From: Lacicoccus halitifaciens
Lineage (GTDB): Bacteria; Bacillota; Bacilli; Staphylococcales; Salinicoccaceae
NCBI RefSeq assembly: GCF_040544485.1
Contig: NZ_JBDZDV010000001.1
Location: forward strand, 558,001-622,000
DNA: 64,000 nt
Reading direction: 5' to 3'
Shown: positions 33,878 through 41,878 of the stretch, one piece after another
Layout: each line of letters opens with the position of its first letter
How positions within the stretch are numbered: the stretch's first letter is position 1
Notes under the pieces: generated by a model
The model's input: the letters and a program-made list of their open reading frames with translations, nothing else
Told to the model about the DNA's origin: nothing
Database searches by the model: none
Position numbers and translations under genes: made by a program

Positions 33878-34363
33878 GTGAAAACACATATATACGACTT
33901 GAAGTTTAAAGATGCAGATGGTCATGAGCACTCCATGGAAGATTATGAAGGAAAAGTGGTGCTGATCATCAATATGCCGGCGGAGCCCGAATATACGGAG
34001 CAGCTGGCCGATCTTGAACATCTGTACAGGAAATATAAAGAAGTCGGCTTCAATGTACTCGGCTTTCCCTCTGAAGACTTCACCATGAGGATACCAGTGG
34101 CAAATCTTCTTGCAGGCAATAAAGAAAAAGCTGCCTACACTCCTGCTTTCCCCATCATGGAGACCGTCCATGTGAGAGGTAAGGAAATCCATCCACTTTT
34201 CCAGTATCTTACTGAAGGCAAATCTGCACTTTTCAAAAATCAAGTGAAATGGGACTATACAAAGTTCATCATCTCTCGTGAAGGGCGGGTCGTTTCACGT
34301 CATTCACCCCGCACCCCCGTCCTGCAGCTCGAAGATGAAATCCGGCAGCTGCTCAGCGGCTAA
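33878..34363 (+). CDS. Glutathione peroxidase-fold protein lacking all cysteines
   Basis: A 161-residue protein colinear with bacterial glutathione/thiol peroxidases: THIYDLKFKDADG, EGKVVLIIN, YRKYKEVGFNVLGFP, HPLFQYLTEG and KWDYTKFIISREGRVVSRHSP all align. The catalytic set is lost, however. The peroxidatic Cys of ASKCGFT is replaced (MPAEPEYT, Pro37), GFPCNQF has become GFPSEDF (catalytic Gln to Asp67), and the Asn after the Trp is Asp126; only Trp125 remains. There is no cysteine anywhere, so it cannot be a thiol peroxidase. The frame is intact and the start (GTG 33878, AAAGGGG upstream) is good. Function unknown; possibly structural or regulatory. Confidence 0.85.
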   Translation: MKTHIYDLKFKDADGHEHSMEDYEGKVVLIINMPAEPEYTEQLADLEHLYRKYKEVGFNVLGFPSEDFTMRIPVANLLAGNKEKAAYTPAFPIMETVHVRGKEIHPLFQYLTEGKSALFKNQVKWDYTKFIISREGRVVSRHSPRTPVLQLEDEIRQLLSG

Positions 34364-34365
34364 AG

Positions 34366-34397
34366 ATAAAACCCACCCAAAATTGGATGGGTTTTAT
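34366..34397. terminator. Bidirectional terminator between the GPx-like gene and hfq
   Basis: ATAAAACCCACCC pairs with GGATGGGTTTTAT (one mismatch) around a short loop, with T-rich sequence on both sides. Confidence 0.85.
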
Positions 34398-34591
34398 TAT
34401 TTTACAAATGTACTGATCGCATGTTTGTAGATCATATGGCTTTTACCGCCGGATTCCACTTTGATCACATACTTGTCGAAATCCTTGATCTTGCCTTTCA
34501 TCTGGAAGCCGTTCTGCAGAATCACCGTGACTTCCATGTCCTCATCCTTGATTTCATTCAAAAACTCATCCTGAAGATTTACATTGTTCAT
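34397..34591 (-). CDS. hfq: Hfq, RNA chaperone
   Basis: A 64-residue Sm-like protein forming hexameric rings that bind small RNAs and A-rich tails. The Sm1 region is VTVILQNGFQMKGKIKDFDK and the Sm2 region HMIYKHAISTF (the usual YKHAIS motif). I start at ATG 34591, eight bases after AAGGGGT; an earlier in-frame ATG (34612) overlaps miaA. The protein is slightly shorter than Bacillus Hfq and has no C-terminal tail. Confidence 0.96.
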   Translation of the reverse strand: MNNVNLQDEFLNEIKDEDMEVTVILQNGFQMKGKIKDFDKYVIKVESGGKSHMIYKHAISTFVK

Positions 34592-34608
34592 AGTCTCATA
34601 CCCCTTTT

Positions 34609-35541
34609 TCATGTTCTTAAAAACTGATTCAGATCGTCGAAGATCTTCTCTTTGCTCGTTTCGTCCTCCATGTCATACCAATTGACATCCAGCTGGTTCC
34701 TGAAGAACGTCAACTGTCTTTTCGCAAAATGGCGTGTGTTCTGCTTGATGTTCTCCTTCACCTGCTGCAAAGAGATGTCACCTTCGAAATAAGGGAGGAA
34801 CTCCTTGTATCCTATTGCCCCTTTGGCCGTCGTCGACAGTTTATGTTCCTTGTATAACTTTTCGGCTTCTTCAGCGATCCCGTTATCGAACATATCCTCA
34901 ACTCGTTCGTTGATCCTGTCGTATAATATGGAACGTTCGCGTTCCAACCCTATTATAAATGTATCATATTTGGGCTTGTGTTGATAGTCAGAGTCCTTCA
35001 CCGCCCGGCGGTGGCTGATCCTTTCGGACAATTCGAATTTGATGAGCTGCCTGAGTATCCTCTGCCTGTTGTTGGGGTGGACTTTCGACGCCAGGTCCTC
35101 GGATATCTCCTTCAGCCGGCCGTACAGTATCGTGGTGCTCAGTTTATCCAGCCTTTCCATCAATTCCCTTTTATCGGCATCATCTTCATCATGGAAATCA
35201 TAATCATAGATCAGCGCCCTTATATAATGTCCGGTGCCGCCCACGATGAACGGTATTTTATCATTTTCGTGATAAGTGTCTATCAGATCATCCACTTCGA
35301 GCTTGAAATCATGGACCGAGAAACTTTCCTCCGGCTTCTTTATATCGATCATATGGTGGACGATGCCCCTCATCTCTTCAGGCTTGATCTTCCCCGTCAA
35401 AATATCCATATGCTCATATACCTGCATCGAATCCCCGCTAATGATATCAAAATCGAATTTTTCCGCGATATCGAGCGACAGTGCAGTTTTACCGACCGCG
35501 GTCGGACCGATCAGCACTATTAATTTTTCATTGGTCGACAT
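34609..35541 (-). CDS. miaA: MiaA, tRNA dimethylallyltransferase
   Basis: A 310-residue enzyme that prenylates adenosine 37 of tRNAs reading UNN codons. The P-loop is GPTAVGKTALS, then ISGDSMQVYEHMDILTGK, VGGTGHYIRALIYDY and the C-terminal FAKRQLTFFRNQ tRNA-binding stretch. It overlaps the upstream hydrolase by 14 nt and is followed by hfq, the classic pair. MiaB, the next enzyme acting on this base, is encoded nearby (41878). Confidence 0.97.
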   Translation of the reverse strand: MSTNEKLIVLIGPTAVGKTALSLDIAEKFDFDIISGDSMQVYEHMDILTGKIKPEEMRGIVHHMIDIKKPEESFSVHDFKLEVDDLIDTYHENDKIPFIVGGTGHYIRALIYDYDFHDEDDADKRELMERLDKLSTTILYGRLKEISEDLASKVHPNNRQRILRQLIKFELSERISHRRAVKDSDYQHKPKYDTFIIGLERERSILYDRINERVEDMFDNGIAEEAEKLYKEHKLSTTAKGAIGYKEFLPYFEGDISLQQVKENIKQNTRHFAKRQLTFFRNQLDVNWYDMEDETSKEKIFDDLNQFLRT

Positions 35542-36406
35542 GTGACATCACCCATTCCAAAAGTTTTTGATATACCTGTTCCCTGTTTTTCTCATTCAAC
35601 ACTTCATGCCGGCTCGTCTCATACAACTGCACGGTGACGGGACCCGCATACGGCGCCATTTTCCGGGCCAATATCCGTATGTCCCTGCCGAAACCGGAGA
35701 AGGGATCTTCTTTTCCGCCGATCAGTAAAACCCGGGTGTCCGGCTGATAACGCTTCAGCGTCTCAGCGGAATCCGCCGCCCTGATGTTCTTTACGATTTC
35801 TGCGAGTGCATTGAAAGTCATGTTGCGGCCGCAGAAGCCGTCACTGTTATACTGGTGTACGACATCCATGTCGCTGCACAGCCAGCGGTTCTGCTCGTTT
35901 TCAGGGAAGTGTCCGTCATATCCGAAGAAGGCGAGCCGCGTCAGCCAGTCACCGCGCATTTCAGGCACGAAGCGTTTCGCACCGCCCATCAGAATTGACA
36001 GTACACCGTTGGTGAGCCCCCTTTTGCTGCCGGTGCCGATGAGTATCCCTGCATCATAATCGGGCAGGGCCAGCAGCCGTCTTGCGACGATCGACCCCAT
36101 GGAATGGCCGAGTATGGAAATCTCCAGATGCCGGGGGATGAGCGTCTTTACGCACAATGCATCTTCCATCAGGTCATCGAAACTTGCAAAGTGGCCCGGG
36201 TTGTCCGTCTCCGCCCCGTGCCCCCTGTGGTTGTGGATGACGGTGAAGATGTCATTGGCCATCAGCCATGTGCAGAACTCGTCATACCTCTCCATATGCT
36301 CCGCCATGCCGTGGAGTACCTGCACAGCAGCGACGGGCGCATCCGGCCTGAAGACTTTGGCCTTTATTTTGTACTCTCCGTTGTGAACTTCCTCATAGGA
36401 AATCAT
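35528..36406 (-). CDS. Alpha/beta hydrolase (monoacylglycerol lipase type)
   Basis: A 292-residue serine hydrolase. The nucleophile elbow is GHSMGS, the acid is probably in GGKEDPFSGFG and the histidine in TSRHEVLNE. The oxyanion region is VLHGMAEHMERYDEF and a cap domain lies between. The sequence resembles lysophospholipase/monoglyceride lipases; the substrate is not defined. It is wedged between mutL (11 bp upstream) and miaA (14-nt overlap), so it belongs to the mutS-mutL-miaA-hfq transcription unit. Confidence 0.9.
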   Translation of the reverse strand: MISYEEVHNGEYKIKAKVFRPDAPVAAVQVLHGMAEHMERYDEFCTWLMANDIFTVIHNHRGHGAETDNPGHFASFDDLMEDALCVKTLIPRHLEISILGHSMGSIVARRLLALPDYDAGILIGTGSKRGLTNGVLSILMGGAKRFVPEMRGDWLTRLAFFGYDGHFPENEQNRWLCSDMDVVHQYNSDGFCGRNMTFNALAEIVKNIRAADSAETLKRYQPDTRVLLIGGKEDPFSGFGRDIRILARKMAPYAGPVTVQLYETSRHEVLNEKNREQVYQKLLEWVMSHVDQ

Positions 36407-36417
36407 CCGGTTCCCCC

Positions 36418-38289
36418 CTATTTCATGATCCTGTTGAACATCCTTTCAATCTCATACGTCGTCATCTGTATGATGACCGGCCTGCCGTGCGGGCATGTAT
36501 ACGGACTGTCGCACCGGTTCAGCTCTTCCAGCAGGGCCTCCATCTGCCGTTTATCCAGGTAATGATTCGCTTTGATCGATTTTTTGCAGCTCATCATTAT
36601 GGACATTTCCTCTTTGTAGTCGTTGACGCTGAAATGATCTTTATGACAGATGAAATCGATGAGTGATGCGATGTCCTCTTCGGGATCATCTGCCTTGATC
36701 CAGTCGGGATAGCGGGAGACCGAGTAACTTTTCGTACCCGTCTTTTCTATCTCAAAGCCGAGATCCCTCAAGTCATGCAGTTTCTCATCGATCGTGATGA
36801 CATCATCCAGCGGAAATTCGAACGTGTACGGGATCAGCAGCGGCACACCGTCCCCGTTTTTTTGTATATTTTCATAATAGTATTCGTATTTGATCCTTTC
36901 CTGCGCGGCGTGCTGGTCCATCATATACATGCCGCTGTCGTTCTGCATCAGTATATACGTGCCGTGCAGCTGGCCGATGATTTCAAGGTAAGGGAGTTTC
37001 TCCTTCTCCAGGGGCTTTGCTTCGGAAGTGCCCGTCGACGTCTGCGCAGGTTTCCGGAAAGGTGACTTCTCCCTTTTCGGGTTCCTCCCGGTGCTGTAAT
37101 CTGCCCGCTTCTCCGTTCCGGACACTTTCGGCCATGACTCAGAACGGCTTACTGGTGTCTCCCGGACGCTGAGGGTACTGTAGCCGGTGCCCCGGCGGGG
37201 TTCCGGTGCCGCTTTTGCCTCGGGCGGCCTGAAGTCGAAGCCCGGCTGCTCGGTTTTTTCCTTTTCATGTTTCTTCACGCCCTTCTCAACATCGGGGATG
37301 AGCGTCTCCTCCCGAAGGGCCTCCCTTACGGTCTGCTCGACGAGTGCGTTCAGTTCATGCTCTTTTGAGAACCTCACTTCCGTTTTGGCGGGATGGACGT
37401 TCACATCGACGATCTTCGGGTCCATCTCCATATTGATCACCGCAACCGGATACTTATCTTTCGGCTGCAGTGTATGATACCCGTTGATGATGCTCTGGCT
37501 CAGCCTGAAGTTCCTGATGAACCGCTGATTGACGGCCAGGTTGATGAAGTTCCTGTGGCTCCGGGTCACTTCCGGCCGGACGATATAGCCTGTAATGTGG
37601 AAGTCCGGGGTCCTCGCCTCAACGGGCACGGCGAGCCTTGCGACATTGATGCCGTATATGTCAGCGATCACCGCCTTCAAATCACCCTTGCCGCTCGTGC
37701 GGAGCTTCTCCTTGCCGTCGATCAGCAGCGTGAAGCTGATGGCCGGATGATTCAGCGCCATGCGCTGTATGATGTCGATCACCTTCCCCGCCTCCGTCCT
37801 TAATGAGCGGACATACTTCAGCCTTGCCGGTGTGTTGAAGAACAGTTCACGGATTGTTATATCTGTGCCGATGCGTGCTTTTCCGGGTTCGTTCGCTGCA
37901 ATGACCCCACCGTCATACTGGAGTTTTACAGGCTCCGAGTCCCGGTTCATGGTTTCGAGCGTGACTTTCGCCACGGCGCCGATGCTTGCGAGCGCCTCGC
38001 CGCGGAACCCCATCGTCCGTATCTGGAAGAGGTCGTAGTCATTGCCGATCTTGCTCGTCGCGTGGCGCTCGAATAAGAGCGGGGCATCTTCTGCCTCGAT
38101 GCCCTCTCCGTCGTCGATCACCCTAATCTCCTTCATGCCCGACTCTTCGATGCTCACCTGGATTTCAGAGGCGCCGGCATCGATGGAATTCTCGATCAGT
38201 TCCTTGACGACCGAGCTCGGCCGTTCGACGACTTCGCCTGCGGCGATCTTATTCTGTATTTTTGGATCGAGGATCTTTATTTTACTCAT
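36418..38289 (-). CDS. mutL: MutL, mismatch repair endonuclease
   Basis: A 623-residue mismatch repair protein. The GHKL ATPase N-terminus begins MSKIKILDPKIQNKIAAGEV and contains ELIENSIDAGA and MGFRGEALASIGAV. The C-terminal dimer domain keeps the endonuclease motif DQHAAQERIKYE and the zinc-site motifs CKKSIKANHYLD and CPHGRPV, so it is a nicking-type MutL. A low-complexity linker lies about residues 340-430. The start (38289) overlaps mutS by 8 nt. Confidence 0.97.
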   Translation of the reverse strand: MSKIKILDPKIQNKIAAGEVVERPSSVVKELIENSIDAGASEIQVSIEESGMKEIRVIDDGEGIEAEDAPLLFERHATSKIGNDYDLFQIRTMGFRGEALASIGAVAKVTLETMNRDSEPVKLQYDGGVIAANEPGKARIGTDITIRELFFNTPARLKYVRSLRTEAGKVIDIIQRMALNHPAISFTLLIDGKEKLRTSGKGDLKAVIADIYGINVARLAVPVEARTPDFHITGYIVRPEVTRSHRNFINLAVNQRFIRNFRLSQSIINGYHTLQPKDKYPVAVINMEMDPKIVDVNVHPAKTEVRFSKEHELNALVEQTVREALREETLIPDVEKGVKKHEKEKTEQPGFDFRPPEAKAAPEPRRGTGYSTLSVRETPVSRSESWPKVSGTEKRADYSTGRNPKREKSPFRKPAQTSTGTSEAKPLEKEKLPYLEIIGQLHGTYILMQNDSGMYMMDQHAAQERIKYEYYYENIQKNGDGVPLLIPYTFEFPLDDVITIDEKLHDLRDLGFEIEKTGTKSYSVSRYPDWIKADDPEEDIASLIDFICHKDHFSVNDYKEEMSIMMSCKKSIKANHYLDKRQMEALLEELNRCDSPYTCPHGRPVIIQMTTYEIERMFNRIMK

Positions 38290-40822
38290 TGTAATCATCC
38301 TTTACCATGCTGGTCAGTTCAGAAAGCTTCTGCAGCCCTTCAAGCGGCGTCAATGTGTTCACATCCACCGCCTTCAGCGCCTGGACCACGTCCGACGCTC
38401 TGTCCCCGGCCGCGGTCTCGAGGTCATCGAGGGGCAGCTCGAGCTGGTAGACATCGGCTGACCCGGAAGTACGGCCGGATTCGAGCGCTGCGAGCTTCTC
38501 CCTTGCGTAGGAAGTGACCTCCTCCGGCAGTTCGGCGAGCTGTGCCACATGGATGCCGTAGCTCTTCTCCACCGCCCCCGGCTTCACCTTATGGAGGAAG
38601 ACGAGCTTCCCGTCATATTCGGTCGCCTTGACGTGATAGTTGCCGAGGCCCGCGAGCTCCGCGTCCAGTCTGGTCAGTTCATGGTAGTGCGTTGAGAATA
38701 AAGTCCTCGCCCCGATGAAGTTGTGGATGTAGACGAGCATGCTTTCGGCAAGCGCCATGCCGTCGTACGTGGAAGTGCCCCGACCGATCTCATCGAAGAT
38801 CAACAGGCTGTCCTTCGTCGCCTTACGGAGCGCCTCGTTCGCCTCCATCATTTCGATCATGAACGTCGATTTGCCGCTGGATAGGTCATCACTTGCGCCG
38901 ATCCGTGTGAAGATGGCATCAAATATCGGCAGCACCGCCCTTTTGGCAGGGACGAACATGCCCATCTGGGCCATGATGCTGATGATTGCGACCTGGCGCA
39001 TATAAGTGCTCTTCCCCGACATGTTCGGCCCGGTGATCAGATAGATGAATTCCCCCTCATCCATCTTCAAATCGTTCGGCACATAAGTGTTCTCGCCGAT
39101 CACCTTCTCGACGACCGGGTGCCGCCCGTCCTCCACTTCGAACTTTTCACGGTCGAATTCCGGCTCGGTCAGCCGGTAGGTATTTGAGACTTCCGCAAAC
39201 GCAAGCAGGCAGTCGAGTGTCGAAATCATCTCCGCCGTCTTCTGGAGCCGTTCCATATAGGCCTCCATCTCTTTCCGAAGTTCGGTGAACAGACGGTATT
39301 CAAGCACGATGCTCTCATCTTCTGCGGTCAGTATCCTCGTCTCCATCTCTTTCAGTTCAGGCGTGATGAACCGTTCGGCATTCGTCAAAGTCTGCTTGCG
39401 GCTGTAGTCGAATTTCTCCGCATCGAAATTCATCGCATTGACTTTTGAGATTTCAATGAAATATCCGAATACTTTATTGAAGCCGATCTTGATGTTTTTG
39501 ATGCCGGTCCGCTCACGTTCCGCTTCAAGGTATTCATTCAGGTAGCTCCTTGCATTGTCCTGGATATACCTCAGTTCGGATAATTTCTCATCATATTCCG
39601 ACTTGAATATGTTGCCGTCCCTCACGGTTTTCGGCGGCGGGTCGAGCAGGCTGTCATCCAGTATGCGGTGGAGGTCCTCCAGTGCATCGAACCCTTTGAA
39701 GATCGGGAATTCGAGCAGCCCGAGTTCTGTCAGTATATCCCTGATGGCCGGGAGCCCTTCGAGTGAATCCCTGATCTGTATCAGGTCTTTTGCATCTATA
39801 TTGCCGAAGCTCAGACGCCCGACGAGCCGCTCGATATCATAGACCTGGTTCAGGAGTTTGATCAGGTCCGCCCGCTCGATGAAGTTGTCGAGGAAAATGT
39901 TGACGACATCGTGCCTCGCCTTGATTTCCGAAATGTTCATCAGGGGGCGTTCAATCCATGAGCGGAGCTTCCTTTTGCCCATCGGCGTCTCCGTCCGGTT
40001 CAGATACCAGAAGAGCGACCCTTTTTCCTTTTTCGTCTGTAAGTTGCTTAAAAGCTCCAGGTTGGAGATCGCCGCATGGTTGAGCTTCATGGCGCCGCTG
40101 ATGCTGTGTTTCCTCACCGGCCTGAAATGTATGAGGCTCTTCATATTATTTGCACTGATATATGAAAGGAGGAGATTCAGCGCTTCGTCCTCGGAGACCC
40201 CCTCTTCCTTCTCGACATCATGCGCCTCCGCTTCACCGTACACCGTATAGAGCGGCGGATCGTTGTAGATCATGCCGAGCAGATGTGCACTACCTTCATC
40301 GACGACGATTTCCGACGGTTCCACCCGCTCCACTTCGCTCCTCAGCTCATCTTCATCAGACGTGCTGAATGCATAAAGCTCACCCGTTGAAATGTCTGCA
40401 TAGGCAGCGCTGTAGAGGCCTGCTTCCTCATACAGGGCGAGCAGGTAGTTGTTCCTGCCGTCCTCCATGCCGAAGTCATCGATCAGCGTGCCCGGCGTGA
40501 TGACCCGGACGACATCGCGCTTGACCATGCCCTTGACTTCCCGGGGGTCCTCCATCTGTTCACAGATCGCCACTTTGTAGCCGTTGTCGATCAGCTTGGC
40601 GATGTAGTTCCTCGCGGAATGGTGCGGCACACCGCACATCGGGATCGGGTCCTTCTTCTTATCCCTTGAAGTCAGGGTGATTTCAAGGACCTTGCTCGCC
40701 GTCACGGCATCATCATAGAACAGCTCATAGAAATCGCCCAGCCTGAAGAACAGGAGGGCATCCTCATGCTGCTCCTTGATCGTTAAATATTGTTTCATCA
40801 TCGGTGTGACTGATGTCGCCAT
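38282..40822 (-). CDS. mutS: MutS, mismatch recognition ATPase
   Basis: An 846-residue MutS. The mismatch-reading Phe-x-Glu motif is in RLGDFYELF near the N-terminus. The ATPase has Walker A GPNMSGKSTYMRQ, Walker B LLIFDEIGRGTST and the FSTHYHELT region. It precedes mutL in a coupled pair. In Bacillus, cotE lies between ricA and mutS; here thiW occupies that place. Confidence 0.98.
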   Translation of the reverse strand: MATSVTPMMKQYLTIKEQHEDALLFFRLGDFYELFYDDAVTASKVLEITLTSRDKKKDPIPMCGVPHHSARNYIAKLIDNGYKVAICEQMEDPREVKGMVKRDVVRVITPGTLIDDFGMEDGRNNYLLALYEEAGLYSAAYADISTGELYAFSTSDEDELRSEVERVEPSEIVVDEGSAHLLGMIYNDPPLYTVYGEAEAHDVEKEEGVSEDEALNLLLSYISANNMKSLIHFRPVRKHSISGAMKLNHAAISNLELLSNLQTKKEKGSLFWYLNRTETPMGKRKLRSWIERPLMNISEIKARHDVVNIFLDNFIERADLIKLLNQVYDIERLVGRLSFGNIDAKDLIQIRDSLEGLPAIRDILTELGLLEFPIFKGFDALEDLHRILDDSLLDPPPKTVRDGNIFKSEYDEKLSELRYIQDNARSYLNEYLEAERERTGIKNIKIGFNKVFGYFIEISKVNAMNFDAEKFDYSRKQTLTNAERFITPELKEMETRILTAEDESIVLEYRLFTELRKEMEAYMERLQKTAEMISTLDCLLAFAEVSNTYRLTEPEFDREKFEVEDGRHPVVEKVIGENTYVPNDLKMDEGEFIYLITGPNMSGKSTYMRQVAIISIMAQMGMFVPAKRAVLPIFDAIFTRIGASDDLSSGKSTFMIEMMEANEALRKATKDSLLIFDEIGRGTSTYDGMALAESMLVYIHNFIGARTLFSTHYHELTRLDAELAGLGNYHVKATEYDGKLVFLHKVKPGAVEKSYGIHVAQLAELPEEVTSYAREKLAALESGRTSGSADVYQLELPLDDLETAAGDRASDVVQALKAVDVNTLTPLEGLQKLSELTSMVKDDYNE

Positions 40823-40891
40823 AATAACACTTCCAAATCAATAATTTTATCTCTTCAATTATATCATCATTCAAAGTCTCGTTTGAAGGGA

Positions 40892-41383
40892 TTAACGCTC
40901 ATCCATCATCCTGGACAACACATTGCGCTTCTCCAGCTGCCTTAAGATGAACCAGGAAATCAGCGCACCGATCAGGCTGCTGACGATGAATGCCGGGGCA
41001 AGGACCATGAAGAAGCTGCCATCCAGCCCGAGAACCAGTATGAGCGGATAAGTCATCAGTGCACCGATCAGTCCGGTGCCGATGACTTCCCCGGCCACTG
41101 CAGCCGGCAGTTTTTTCAGGCGCCGGTACAAAAGCCATGCCAGGAGCGCACCCGCCATGCTGCCCGGATAGGCGAACGGTGTGCCGGTGCCGAGCAGGAT
41201 GCGTATGGTCGAAGAGACGAATGCCTGCAGCACGACCCACGGTCCGGTAAGCACCGCACCGATCACATTGATCAGATGCTGCACCGGTGCCGCCCTGATG
41301 AAACCGAGCGGTATCGTCACAATCATCCCGAGCACCACATTCAGTGCGATCAGTATACTCGTTACCGTCAATTTTCTTGTCAT
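40892..41383 (-). CDS. thiW: ThiW, thiazole-specific ECF transporter substrate component
   Basis: A 163-residue membrane protein with about five helices. The conserved start (TSILIALNVVLGMIVTIPLG), then PVQHLINVIGAVLTGPWVVL and RILLGTGTPFAYPGSMAGAL identify ThiW, which binds the thiamine precursor hydroxyethylthiazole for uptake with the shared energy-coupling module. The 66-bp gap to ricA holds a terminator but no room for a TPP riboswitch. No other thiamine gene is nearby. Confidence 0.9.
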   Translation of the reverse strand: MTRKLTVTSILIALNVVLGMIVTIPLGFIRAAPVQHLINVIGAVLTGPWVVLQAFVSSTIRILLGTGTPFAYPGSMAGALLAWLLYRRLKKLPAAVAGEVIGTGLIGALMTYPLILVLGLDGSFFMVLAPAFIVSSLIGALISWFILRQLEKRNVLSRMMDER

Positions 41384-41407
41384 GATCCCCACTCCCCCAA
41401 ATGAAAA

Positions 41408-41435
41408 CAGCTGTACACCGGCGGGCGTACAGCTG
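41408..41435 (-). terminator. Terminator between ricA and thiW
   Basis: CAGCTGTAC pairs with GTACAGCTG around a 10-nt GC-rich loop. TTTTCATTT follows on the minus strand. It ends the miaB-ricA transcript, perhaps with read-through into thiW. Confidence 0.85.
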
Positions 41436-41449
41436 ACTTCGATTCATTA

Positions 41450-41878
41450 TTATTCAATAGGTTCCTGATTCGGCCTGTTCCTGACGGCAGCGCCCGTTTC
41501 ACCCATGAGCAGATCCCCGCCCGTCGAAGTGATGACTTCTTCGGTCACGGTCCTGCTGATCGCATGGGAGACGAGCTGCAGAAGTTCATTGACCTGCTTC
41601 TGGGATTCCTGGAACTGGTTCACTATCGGCATTTCATCCAGTTCATCCTGGATTTTGCTGATCTTCTCCTCCGTCATCTGGTAGGCACGTTCCTTGCCGT
41701 AGTTCTGGAAGTTGACTGCCTGCTTCTGGAGGCTCTTCAGGCTCGCCATCCTTTCGCGCACTTCTTTGTTTTCATGGATTTTGGCTTCCGCCTTCTTGAA
41801 GAATTCCACCTGCTCCGTCTCAGCCATCATCTTGCCCAGTTTCTTTGCTTCTGCCACTATTTCCTGCTTTGTATACAT
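41450..41878 (-). CDS. ricA: RicA (YmcA), RNase Y specificity factor subunit
   Basis: A 142-residue helical YlbF/YmcA-family protein (MYTKQEIVAEAKKLGKMMAE, AVNFQNYGKERAYQMTEEKI). In Bacillus it forms the Y-complex with YlbF and YaaT, which guides RNase Y and affects competence and biofilm control. It directly follows miaB, as in Bacillus; the miaB stop and the ricA start share a base. RNase Y itself is at 54791 in this window. Bacillus RicA can bind an iron-sulfur cluster, but no cysteine is visible in this protein. Confidence 0.93.
   Translation of the reverse strand: MYTKQEIVAEAKKLGKMMAETEQVEFFKKAEAKIHENKEVRERMASLKSLQKQAVNFQNYGKERAYQMTEEKISKIQDELDEMPIVNQFQESQKQVNELLQLVSHAISRTVTEEVITSTGGDLLMGETGAAVRNRPNQEPIE

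Noticed and set aside
38289..38461. Plus-strand frames opposite mutL and mutS
   Set aside because: They are shadows of strongly coding minus-strand frames, without ribosome sites.
41384..41449. TPP riboswitch before thiW
   Set aside because: The gap is too short and holds only a simple terminator hairpin.
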